Shown: positions 26,724 through 34,394 of the stretch, piece by piece | How the letters are laid out: each line of letters begins with the position of its first letter | Numbering within the stretch: position 1 is the first letter of the stretch | Origin: Bacillus xiamenensis | GTDB taxonomy: Bacteria > Bacillota > Bacilli > Bacillales > Bacillaceae | NCBI RefSeq assembly: GCF_000300535.1 | Contig: NZ_AMSH01000026.1 | Coordinates: 1 to 45,893 of the forward strand | DNA length: 45,893 nucleotides | Reading direction: 5' to 3' | Made by a program: the position numbers and the translations under genes | The notes under the pieces: generated by a model | Told to the model about the DNA's origin: nothing | What the model saw: only the letters and a program-made list of their open reading frames with translations | Database searches by the model: none

Positions 26724-28135
26724 AGCCATTATCCATTAAAAAGAAGGTACTTTTCTTAATCCTTTCCGTTATAGGAATCGTTGCCACCTCAGCTCTTGCA
26801 CTAACCTATTACTTATACCAGCACTTATATATAGATAAACAGATTGACTCCTTAAGTTTACAAGGAAAGAAGCTGGCAGAAGTCTATCACAAACACGGAA
26901 AAGACACGTATTTTACCGACAGAATGAAATGGGCAAATGATTCAAGTCAGGCGCGTGTTATTTTTACTGATGATCCAATGGAGCTTTCAAGTGGTATTCC
27001 TTTTGATACGAATACAAATGATAATCTCATTACGTTTAAGGAACGCCAAAAGCTACTTCAAGGGAAAACAGTTGTGTTAATTAGAGAACATCCCCAGTTT
27101 CATCAAGATATTCTCGGGATTGCCATCCCTGTATTTTCAAACAAAGATGATCTATCAGGGACGATTTTTCTCTCGATGCCTTTATCCGATGTGTATGAAC
27201 CGTTTGTTCAGATTAGATTGACACTTGGCCTATCCATTTTATTTATCCTGCTGCTGATTTTCTTTATCGGATATAAGAGCTCAAATAAAATCGTAAAGAC
27301 GATTAATCAAATGAAAGAAATTGCAATGGAGATGGAATCTGGTGATTTTTCAAAGCGCATGGCTGTGACAAAAAAAGGGGATGAGTTAAATCAGCTGAGC
27401 CGTTCCTTTAATAAACTGTCTTCTACCTTAGAAAAGGTTGAGCAGCACCGCAGGGAGTTTCTGGCGAATGTCTCTCACGAACTTAGGACACCTTTAAGTT
27501 ATATGAAAGGCTATGCAGAAGGGATTGAAGAGGGCATCATTGAACAAAAGAAAGGAATGCAAATCATCCAAGATGAGGCTGCACGTTTAAGCAGGCTTGT
27601 GCATGATCTTTTAGACCTTGCACAATTAGAGGGGGAGTCTTACCCACTAACGATGGAGCCCATCGTCTTTGCACAGCTTATTCATGATGTTCTTGATCAG
27701 ATGACATTCATCGCTCATCAAAAAGGGATATCGTTCACACGGACCCTTGAAGAGGATTGTATTGTATATGGTGATAGCGATCGGCTTCAACAAGTGGTGC
27801 GTAATTTATTGGACAATGCCATTCATTATACCCCCTCTGGGAAATCGATTTCGATTGAATTAACTGTTCACCAAAAGACGGCTGAATTGAGAGTGATAGA
27901 TGAAGGCAGCGGGATTCCAAAGAAAGACCTACATCATGTTTCTGAGCGATTTTACCGAGTGAATAAAGCCCGTACAAGAAAAGATGGAGGCTCTGGCCTT
28001 GGACTAGCCATTGTTTATCAAATTATGAAAAAGCATCATGGCACGTTTGATATTCAATCTGAACCAGGACTCGGTACGACAGCTATCATTCAATTACCAA
28101 GTGCTGCATTCAGCGAAAATCTGCCTGCTCAATAA
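26720..28135 (+). CDS. Membrane sensor histidine kinase
   Basis: A 471-residue kinase. A first membrane helix is at about residues 10-32, then an extracellular sensor region of about 130 residues, and a second helix at about 168-188. A HAMP linker follows (about 190-240). The HisKA domain has phospho-acceptor His253 in NVSHELRTP, and the HATPase_c domain has an N box (QVVRNLLDNAIHY), G1 box (DEGSGIP) and G2 box (GGSGLGLAI). It should phosphorylate the regulator encoded just before it. The extracellular part may contact the lipoprotein of the same operon. A terminator follows at 28200. Confidence 0.93.
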   Translation: MKPLSIKKKVLFLILSVIGIVATSALALTYYLYQHLYIDKQIDSLSLQGKKLAEVYHKHGKDTYFTDRMKWANDSSQARVIFTDDPMELSSGIPFDTNTNDNLITFKERQKLLQGKTVVLIREHPQFHQDILGIAIPVFSNKDDLSGTIFLSMPLSDVYEPFVQIRLTLGLSILFILLLIFFIGYKSSNKIVKTINQMKEIAMEMESGDFSKRMAVTKKGDELNQLSRSFNKLSSTLEKVEQHRREFLANVSHELRTPLSYMKGYAEGIEEGIIEQKKGMQIIQDEAARLSRLVHDLLDLAQLEGESYPLTMEPIVFAQLIHDVLDQMTFIAHQKGISFTRTLEEDCIVYGDSDRLQQVVRNLLDNAIHYTPSGKSISIELTVHQKTAELRVIDEGSGIPKKDLHHVSERFYRVNKARTRKDGGSGLGLAIVYQIMKKHHGTFDIQSEPGLGTTAIIQLPSAAFSENLPAQ

Positions 28136-28199
28136 CAAATACAGTTACACTCTCCTTCACCTTATAAATCCTTCACATCTATATACAAATGTGAAACAG

Positions 28200-28225
28200 A
28201 ACAGCTCATTTCAAGAGCTGTTTTT
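28200..28225 (+). terminator. Terminator of the lipoprotein-regulator-kinase operon
   Basis: AACAGCTC / GAGCTGTT form an 8-bp stem with a seven-base loop, followed by a T run. It separates the kinase operon from ykcBC. Confidence 0.85.
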
Positions 28226-28325
28226 ATTCATCAGAAAAATAAAGAATTGGCCTTTTTTTATTAACAATTTATTCATATTTGCTTGTTACACTTTTTTCAA
28301 GTAAAGAAAAAGGAGTGACACACTT

Positions 28326-30470
28326 TTGGTGAGACGTTTTCAGAAATTTGATATCTATTTATTTTTCATATTGATCTTATCTGCCATTTTAAACATTTAT
28401 AACATTTGGAAAGATGATACGGTGAATGCCTATTATACGGCGGCAGTCACAAGTATGATGCAAAGTTGGCATAATTTCTTCTTTGCTTCGTTTGATCCAG
28501 CAGGTTATGTCACGGTGGATAAACCACCTCTTGCCTTCTGGCTGCAAACCATCAGTGCCAAAATTTTCGGACTGCATGGCTGGAGTGTAATCTTGCCTCA
28601 AGCTTTAGCTGGCATTGGATCTGTTTATTTAATTTATCGACTTGTTAAACCTACTTTCGGTCAGGCTGCTGCAAGACTTGCCGCACTGATTATGGCTTGT
28701 ACACCTATCGCAGTTGCCGTATCTCGTACAAATAACATTGACAGCTTACTCGTCTTTATACTTTTACTAGCAACAGCCATGATGTTCAAGGCTGTAAAAC
28801 AGCAAAAAGTGCTGTGGGCCATTGCTTCATTTGCGATGATTGGGGTCGGATTTAATACAAAAATGCTGCAGGCGTATATGATCGTACCTGCTCTTATCCT
28901 GTTTTACATCATTGCCTATCGAACGACATGGAAGAAGAAATTGCTTTCACTCATGATTTCAATGATTGTCCTGTTAGGTGTATCTGCATCTTGGTCTATA
29001 GCAGTTGATCTTACCTCAAAAGACAATCGCCCTTATATGGGTTCGAGTCAATCCAATTCTGCTTTAGAATTAGCCTTTGGTTACAACGGCCTTCAGCGGC
29101 TGACTGGTCAACAGTCTGGCGGCGGTGGTGGGATGAGCGGTGGTTCAAGTGAGGGTCAAGGTCAACCACCTTCACAGCAGGGTGAACAGCAAAACGACAA
29201 TGATTCATCCACTATGCCTCAGCCGCCATCTAATGGAAATCAAAGCAGCTCAGACAGCTCGGATCAATCTTCAGGTCAAACACAGCCGTCTATGCAAGGG
29301 CCGCCAAGCAGCGCGAACGGCTCAACTGCATCTGAAATGCCTTCTGGAGGAGACGGAGGAGATGGCGGTAGCCCACCAAATGGTGGAGGCGGCAAGATGG
29401 GAAGCGGCTCTGGCATGTTTGGTACAGGAACAAAAGGGCCATTACGTTTATTCCAATCTGAATTATCCGATCAAATCAGCTGGCTGCTTCCATTTGCAAT
29501 CTTTGGTGCAATTGGTATCTTCTTCTCAACAGCATTTGAAAGAAGACGTCTCAATACAAAACAAAAAGAAACACTATTTTGGTTAGCTTGGCTTATACCG
29601 GTCGCTGCATTTTTCAGTGTAGCAGGATTTTTCCATCACTATTACTTAATCATGCTGGCACCGCCAATTGCTGTATTAGCTGGAGCAGGATGGGTGTCTA
29701 TGACTCAATTGTTCCAAACAGCAACCGGCTTTAAAAAATGGCTGCTTCCAACTGCTATTATAGTGACGACAGCATTTGAAATCTTTATCTTATCTACCTT
29801 TACAAGCACGATTGGTCTTGGATTAAGCATTGCAGTTGGTGTCATTGGCGTTGGAACCACCCTTGCACTGCTCTTGATAAAAGGGAAAGAAAAACTAAAA
29901 CAATTGATGTCTCTCATCGCCATCCTTGGCATGCTGATCGCACCATTGTACTGGGCAAGCACACCTCTTCTTTATGGAGGAAACAGTATGCTGCCAGAGG
30001 CTGGTCCTCAGCTTGCAACTTCAAGTGGCAGCATGAGTTCACAAGTCAATGAAAAGCTGATCAGTTACCTTGAGAAAAACAATACAGGGGAAGAGTTCCT
30101 GTTTGGTACAACAGATGCAACCACTGCTTCGCCTTACATTATTAAGACAGGAAAAGCTGTTATGGCATTAGGTGGATTTAGTGGATCTGATAACATCCTT
30201 ACGCTTAGTGAATTCAAACAGCTCGTCAAAGACGGCAAAATCAAATACTTCTATCTCTCTGAGATGAGAGGCGGAAGCTCTGACATTCTGAGCTGGATTC
30301 AAAAAAATGGGAAAGAAGTTTCTGCTTCTAAATGGCAGAACAGCACTACATCTAAAACGAATCAGCAAACAGGCAGCTCAGACAGCCAGCAATCGGAACA
30401 AAATAATCAGTCAAATGGACGAATGGGCGGAACGGAGAGCGGCACCCTTTACGAACTATCCGTTGATTAA
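28326..30470 (+). CDS. ykcB: YkcB, GT83/ArnT-type membrane glycosyltransferase with a Gly/Ser/Gln-rich extracellular loop
   Basis: A 714-residue GT-C glycosyltransferase. The N-terminal membrane domain (about residues 1-250) has the ArnT-like first loop with DDTVNAYY and VDKPP, which carries the catalytic acid and polyprenyl-phosphate site. A low-complexity Gly/Ser/Gln/Pro stretch fills about residues 261-368. Further membrane helices span about 385-560, and an extracellular C-terminal domain ends in a second Ser/Gln-rich tail. It should transfer a sugar from undecaprenyl phosphate to a cell-surface acceptor. The start is TTG at 28326 or GTG at 28329, after AAAGGAG. It is followed by ykcC, whose product makes the donor. 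The acceptor is unknown. Confidence 0.87.
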   Translation: MVRRFQKFDIYLFFILILSAILNIYNIWKDDTVNAYYTAAVTSMMQSWHNFFFASFDPAGYVTVDKPPLAFWLQTISAKIFGLHGWSVILPQALAGIGSVYLIYRLVKPTFGQAAARLAALIMACTPIAVAVSRTNNIDSLLVFILLLATAMMFKAVKQQKVLWAIASFAMIGVGFNTKMLQAYMIVPALILFYIIAYRTTWKKKLLSLMISMIVLLGVSASWSIAVDLTSKDNRPYMGSSQSNSALELAFGYNGLQRLTGQQSGGGGGMSGGSSEGQGQPPSQQGEQQNDNDSSTMPQPPSNGNQSSSDSSDQSSGQTQPSMQGPPSSANGSTASEMPSGGDGGDGGSPPNGGGGKMGSGSGMFGTGTKGPLRLFQSELSDQISWLLPFAIFGAIGIFFSTAFERRRLNTKQKETLFWLAWLIPVAAFFSVAGFFHHYYLIMLAPPIAVLAGAGWVSMTQLFQTATGFKKWLLPTAIIVTTAFEIFILSTFTSTIGLGLSIAVGVIGVGTTLALLLIKGKEKLKQLMSLIAILGMLIAPLYWASTPLLYGGNSMLPEAGPQLATSSGSMSSQVNEKLISYLEKNNTGEEFLFGTTDATTASPYIIKTGKAVMALGGFSGSDNILTLSEFKQLVKDGKIKYFYLSEMRGGSSDILSWIQKNGKEVSASKWQNSTTSKTNQQTGSSDSQQSEQNNQSNGRMGGTESGTLYELSVD

Positions 30471-30499
30471 TTCATCTATTAAAAGGAGGAAAATGACTG

Positions 30500-31492
30500 A
30501 TGGAAAAAAGCATAAAGTATTCTATTGTTGTCCCAGTCTATAATGAAGAACTTGTGATCCATGAATCGTATCAGCGCCTCAAAACTGTCATGGATTCGAC
30601 GGGAGAAGCATATGAGCTTCTCTTCGTCAATGACGGTAGTATGGATCGAACAGCTGAACTGATTAAAGGGTACTGTCAGGAAGATCCTAATGTGAGACTC
30701 ATTGATTTTTCTCGTAACTTTGGACATCAAATTGCGATCACGGCGGGAATGGATTATGCAAAGGGAGAAGCCGTCGTGGTGATTGATGCGGATTTACAAG
30801 ATCCACCTGAATTGATTTTAGACATGATTGAGAAATGGAAGGAAGGCTATGAAGTCGTTTACGCAGTCCGCACCAAACGAAAAGGAGAAACGGCTTTCAA
30901 AAAATACACTGCTTCCCTTTTCTACCGAGTGCTGCGTCAAATCACCGAAGTAGATATTCCTATCGACACCGGCGACTTTAGATTAATGGATCGTAAGGTA
31001 TGTCATGAAATGAGAAAAATTCGTGAGAAAAATCCATTTGTCCGCGGCTTAGTCAGCTGGGTCGGCTTCAAACAAATTGCGGTAGAATACGTTCGAGATG
31101 AGCGTCTAGCAGGAGAAACAAAGTACCCTCTCAAAAAGATGCTCAAACTCTCAATGGATGGAATCACATCCTTTTCCTATAAACCTTTAAAGCTAGCCAG
31201 CGTGGCAGGCATTACCCTTTCTGCTATTGGATTCATTTCTATGTTTGTTGTTTTATACTTAAAGCTTTTCACAAACAGCACCATCACTGGCTGGAGTTCA
31301 TTAATTGTCATCCAACTATTCTTTAGCGGTATCATCCTCTTTATGTTAGGAATGATTGGAGAGTATATTGGCCGAATATACGATGAAGCAAAGGACCGGC
31401 CGCTTTATATCGTCAGGGAAAGCTATGGGCTTCAGGCAAAGCCTCACGCGGTTCAATCCCCTGTTCATTTCAAGCAATATAAACAGCATTAA
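30500..31492 (+). CDS. ykcC: YkcC, GT2 undecaprenyl-phosphate glycosyltransferase
   Basis: A 330-residue GT-A glycosyltransferase of the DPM1/GtrB/CsbB type. The catalytic domain (about residues 5-225) has IVVPVYNEE and the metal-binding DADLQDPPE. Two C-terminal membrane helices (about 235-260 and 270-295) anchor it. It loads a sugar onto undecaprenyl phosphate on the inner face. After flipping, YkcB would use the product outside. GGAGG precedes the ATG, 30 bases after ykcB, so they form an operon. No GtcA-type flippase gene is adjacent; it must be supplied elsewhere. Confidence 0.9.
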   Translation: MEKSIKYSIVVPVYNEELVIHESYQRLKTVMDSTGEAYELLFVNDGSMDRTAELIKGYCQEDPNVRLIDFSRNFGHQIAITAGMDYAKGEAVVVIDADLQDPPELILDMIEKWKEGYEVVYAVRTKRKGETAFKKYTASLFYRVLRQITEVDIPIDTGDFRLMDRKVCHEMRKIREKNPFVRGLVSWVGFKQIAVEYVRDERLAGETKYPLKKMLKLSMDGITSFSYKPLKLASVAGITLSAIGFISMFVVLYLKLFTNSTITGWSSLIVIQLFFSGIILFMLGMIGEYIGRIYDEAKDRPLYIVRESYGLQAKPHAVQSPVHFKQYKQH

Positions 31493-31493
31493 A

Positions 31494-31536
31494 AAAAAGC
31501 GTGTGAGACCTTATAAAAAGATCTTGCACGCTTTTT
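31494..31536. terminator. Bidirectional terminator between ykcC and the permease gene
   Basis: A long stem begins AAAAAGCGTG and ends CACGCTTTTT, with two G-U pairs and one mismatch inside. It has T runs on both strands and serves the converging genes. Confidence 0.88.
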
Positions 31537-31539
31537 AGA

Positions 31540-32889
31540 TTAAACGGCAGTTTCAAACCGCTTTCTGTTGATGAAAAAAGAGAGTGTAATGAGTAGATAA
31601 ATTCCCATTGTGACCATCGTTTGTACAATTGGTGTTGTTGATACAACGCCGATAAAAATAGCAATGATCGCAATGACAGAAAACCATGTCGTGAACGGAT
31701 ACAGCTTCACGCGATATCCACCTGGCTGTGCGACACTTCGAGATTTCAAATGACCGACTGCAATGATAAACCAGATGAACAGGACGGTATAACTTAAAGA
31801 CCCCATCAAATAATTGAACGTTTGACTTCCCACAAAAAGAGAAATCAATACAGCTGCATACAATGTGGATGTACATACAAGGATGGCTCTGACAGGTACC
31901 TGCTGTTTTGACAGCTTAGAGAAGCCTTTCCATACACGTCCATCCATTGCCTGCGTATAGAGTACCCTTGATGAAGCATACAGTCCAGAGTTCATAGAAG
32001 ACAAGATCGCTAGCAAGATGATGCCGTTCATGATATCACTGGCATACGGCACACCAATCGTTGCAAACACTGTGACGAATGGACTTACTTGCTCATTGTT
32101 TACTTGATTCCAAGGGATTAAGCTGACAATGATAAAGAACGGCAGTACATAGAAACCGATAATTCGGACAAACGTACTTTGAATGGCCTTTGGAATCACT
32201 TTTTCAGGATTTTTTGTTTCCGCTAGTGTGACCCCAATCATCTCAGTCCCGCCATATGAATAGACCACAACCAGCATTGCCGCAATTAAGCCGCCAGTTC
32301 CATTAGGGAAAAATCCTCCGTGGCCGGTTAAGTTAGATAGTCCCGGTGCCGCATGCTGTCCAAATGAGACAAACAGCATCGTTAACCCAATGATAATAAA
32401 TAAAATGATGACAGCAATTTTAATAGAAGCTAACCAGTACTCCGTCTCAGCAAACATTTTGACTGAACACACATTAATCAATGTCACAACAAGTGAAATG
32501 ATTAACACAAGCGTCCAAATCGGCACGTGAGGGAACCAGTATTGAATAAAGATCGCAGACACAATGGCTTCTGCTGCAATGTTCAGCACCCACATTTTCC
32601 AATAAATCCAGTCTAAGAAATAGGCTGGATATTTACCTAAGACAGGTTCTATTAAATCACGGAATGTTCTTGCTCCAGGTCGTGCAACGGTCATTTCGGC
32701 AAGTCCTTGCATAATAAATAATAAAATAAGACCACCAATCATATATGCCAAAATGACAGCAGGACCTGCAATATCAATGGCAGAACTGCTTCCTTTAAAT
32801 AGACCAGCGCCGATTGCACCGCCAAGCGCAAGCATCATAATATGCCTTGACGTCATTGTTCGTTTTAACTGCACATGTTCCTTTTCCAT
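31540..32889 (-). CDS. Amino-acid permease of the APC/AAP family, T-box controlled (YvbW-like)
   Basis: A 449-residue transporter with about 12 membrane helices. The first helix carries the substrate-binding GAIGAGLFKGSS loop typical of the amino acid-polyamine-cation superfamily, and VARPGARTFRD follows helix 2. It resembles the Bacillus AAP permeases, particularly the leucine T-box gene yvbW of B. subtilis, but the paralogue was not verified, so no symbol is given. AAAGGAG precedes the ATG. The leader is a complete T-box riboswitch, so uptake is switched on when one tRNA is uncharged; the leader points to leucine. It is monocistronic and ends at a shared terminator. Confidence 0.85.
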   Translation of the reverse strand: MEKEHVQLKRTMTSRHIMMLALGGAIGAGLFKGSSSAIDIAGPAVILAYMIGGLILLFIMQGLAEMTVARPGARTFRDLIEPVLGKYPAYFLDWIYWKMWVLNIAAEAIVSAIFIQYWFPHVPIWTLVLIISLVVTLINVCSVKMFAETEYWLASIKIAVIILFIIIGLTMLFVSFGQHAAPGLSNLTGHGGFFPNGTGGLIAAMLVVVYSYGGTEMIGVTLAETKNPEKVIPKAIQSTFVRIIGFYVLPFFIIVSLIPWNQVNNEQVSPFVTVFATIGVPYASDIMNGIILLAILSSMNSGLYASSRVLYTQAMDGRVWKGFSKLSKQQVPVRAILVCTSTLYAAVLISLFVGSQTFNYLMGSLSYTVLFIWFIIAVGHLKSRSVAQPGGYRVKLYPFTTWFSVIAIIAIFIGVVSTTPIVQTMVTMGIYLLITLSFFINRKRFETAV

Positions 32890-32944
32890 TTTCTATAGCT
32901 CCTTTAAATTTGAATCTTCAGACAAATATAAGATAAAAGCATAT

Positions 32945-33220
32945 AAAAAGGCCAGCCATCTCCTTGAAGAGACGACTGACCTTGCAACCGCGTTACCACT
33001 CTAATTGATTCAGCACGTGCTGAATCCAACTTAAAACCCGATAACGGAGGTCACACGTAAAGACTTACCATTCATTCAGTCTTACCGCTCTTTGAGCGAG
33101 TTCAATGATTCGTTTTACTGCGTTGCACCGACCCGCAGCTCTCTTAAAAAACGGATGTTCATCTACTATTCTCAAGTCAAAGCGTTTATCGTCAATTTGT
33201 ATATTCACCAAAGATTTTAT
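32945..33220 (-). ncRNA. T-box riboswitch in the permease leader, probably tRNA-Leu
   Basis: Minus-strand features in order: an AGUA specifier-loop motif (33165-33162); the distal AGAGAGC and GGUCGGUGC elements of stem I; the specifier side GAA-CUC (CUC at 33100-33098); a stem III that is a perfect palindrome (33026-33007); the T-box AGAGTGGTAACGCGG (33002-32988); and a terminator (32983-32945) with 15 paired positions and five T. The specifier could be read as CUC (Leu) or, one base on, UCG (Ser). The acceptor-pairing UGGN is UGGU (32998-32995). Its U pairs with an A discriminator, as in tRNA-Leu and unlike the G of bacterial tRNA-Ser. Leu is preferred. Confidence 0.88.
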
Positions 33221-33226
33221 TTTTTA

Positions 33227-33255
33227 AATATACTGACTAACCACGCAATTGTCAA
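33227..33255 (-). promoter_or_regulatory. Consensus sigma-A promoter of the T-box permease
   Basis: On the minus strand TTGACA (33255-33250) is followed after 17 bases by TATATT (33232-33227). It lies just beyond the stop codon of the nitroreductase gene. Confidence 0.88.
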
Positions 33256-33279
33256 CATCCTTTTTCAGACAAACGGCGA

Positions 33280-33954
33280 TTAACGAATCCAAACGGCTAC
33301 TTCATCCATCGGACGGCGCGTTTTGCCGCGCTTCGGTTCAGTGACACGATAACCAAAGGCTACCATCACAGAAATGTCGTATTGACCATCCTCAAGTAAA
33401 CCTTCTTCTTCTAGGATACGATGTATTTCATCGTAGCTAAATCCTTCAACTGGGCATGAATCAATACCGATCTGTGCTGCAGCTGTCATCATATTTCCAA
33501 GGGCAATATACGTCTGCTTTGACGCCCAATCAAATAATGTACGGTCATTTTCAAGTAAATGAAGGTCGTTTTCTTGGAACTCTTTGTAGCGTTCCTTGAC
33601 CATTTCAAACGTTTCATCTGTCATGCCTTTGATTTGCTTGTTGATATATTCTGCATAAGCGGAATCATAGCGGGCATCTGTTCTTGCCAGGATGATCACA
33701 AAATGACTGGCAGTGGGAAGCTGTTTTTGCGCGCCCCAAGTATATTTTTTTAATTTTTCTCTAAAAGCTTCATTCTGCACAACGAGGAACTTCCATGGCT
33801 CAAAGCCTACAGAGCTTGGAGAAAGTCTTCCTGTTTCTAAAATAAATGCAAAATCATCCTCAGGAATTTTTTTCGATGGATCGAACTCTTTTGTCGCATG
33901 GCGGAACTTATATGCTTCAATGATTTCCTTTTTTAGTAATTCTTTGTCTCTCAT
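33280..33954 (-). CDS. Nitroreductase-family NAD(P)H oxidoreductase (YfkO-like)
   Basis: A 224-residue FMN-dependent nitroreductase-like enzyme. The N-terminal RHATKEFDP holds the conserved FMN-phosphate-binding Arg, LSPSSVGFEPWKFLVV is the second flavin segment, and the C-terminal half contains GIDSCPVEGF and the closing KTRRP segment. It probably acts as a cytosolic dimer reducing quinones, nitroaromatics or flavins. The start is taken as the ATG at 33954, because AAAGG lies nine bases upstream; the ATG at 33963 directly abuts that ribosome site. It is monocistronic, just before the T-box promoter. An imperfect inverted repeat (ATCACACC-N4-GGTGAT) lies upstream at about 34019-34036. Confidence 0.82.
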   Translation of the reverse strand: MRDKELLKKEIIEAYKFRHATKEFDPSKKIPEDDFAFILETGRLSPSSVGFEPWKFLVVQNEAFREKLKKYTWGAQKQLPTASHFVIILARTDARYDSAYAEYINKQIKGMTDETFEMVKERYKEFQENDLHLLENDRTLFDWASKQTYIALGNMMTAAAQIGIDSCPVEGFSYDEIHRILEEEGLLEDGQYDISVMVAFGYRVTEPKRGKTRRPMDEVAVWIR

Positions 33955-33963
33955 ATCGTTCAT

Positions 33964-34363
33964 CCTTTCACATGATTTTTGGCATATTATTTTTTACCAT
34001 TATATTTGAAAAATAATCACCCTTTGGTGTGATGTCATATCGTTTATGTTAAAAGATATAACAACTGCATTCAAGTAAACTGCCTTTCAATCAATTTCTA
34101 TCATTGTCACGTTCAGCATATCTTCATTTAAAACATAAGTTGAACAAATAAAAAAAAGAGGGAAAAAAACACCAGAATGACCACTTCCAAAAAAGGGAAT
34201 TAAGTCTCTACTATCCAATCGATAAAAAAGATATCATTGTGTTGCTGGCGATTTTCTGAGATCGTCAGCTATGTGACACCCTTTTCTGCAAGAAGATGCA
34301 GAGGGGAAATGGGGCTTGGAAAGATCATCGAACATTATGAAGAACAAATTATCAATATGAAAA
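33964..34363. other. AT-rich interval with no recognisable gene
   Basis: This 400-base stretch lies between the nitroreductase start and the pel terminator. The nitroreductase promoter must be in its first part. From about 34240 to 34360 the plus strand holds an open stretch with codons such as GLGKIIEHYEEQII, preceded by no ribosome site. It looks like a decayed or chance fragment. Confidence 0.5.
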
Positions 34364-34386
34364 ACCCTGACTATACCAGTCAGGGT
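34364..34386. terminator. Terminator of the pectate lyase gene
   Basis: A perfect 9-bp stem ACCCTGACT / AGTCAGGGT has a five-base loop. On the minus strand it is followed by TTTT, and on the plus strand by CACGTTTTT. Confidence 0.85.
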
Positions 34387-34394
34387 CACGTTTT

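Noticed and set aside
29106-29430. Repeat-rich DNA that could suggest a CRISPR or tandem repeat array
   Set aside because: The repetition is codon-level low complexity within an open reading frame, with no regular repeat-spacer units.
29140-29586. 148-residue open frame inside ykcB
   Set aside because: It is the shifted frame of the Gly/Ser/Gln-rich DNA, has no ribosome site and no plausible protein composition.
33097-33099. UCG (Ser) as the T-box specifier
   Set aside because: Possible by position, but the UGGU acceptor-pairing bulge does not suit the G discriminator of tRNA-Ser, and a leucine T-box permease is known in Bacillus.
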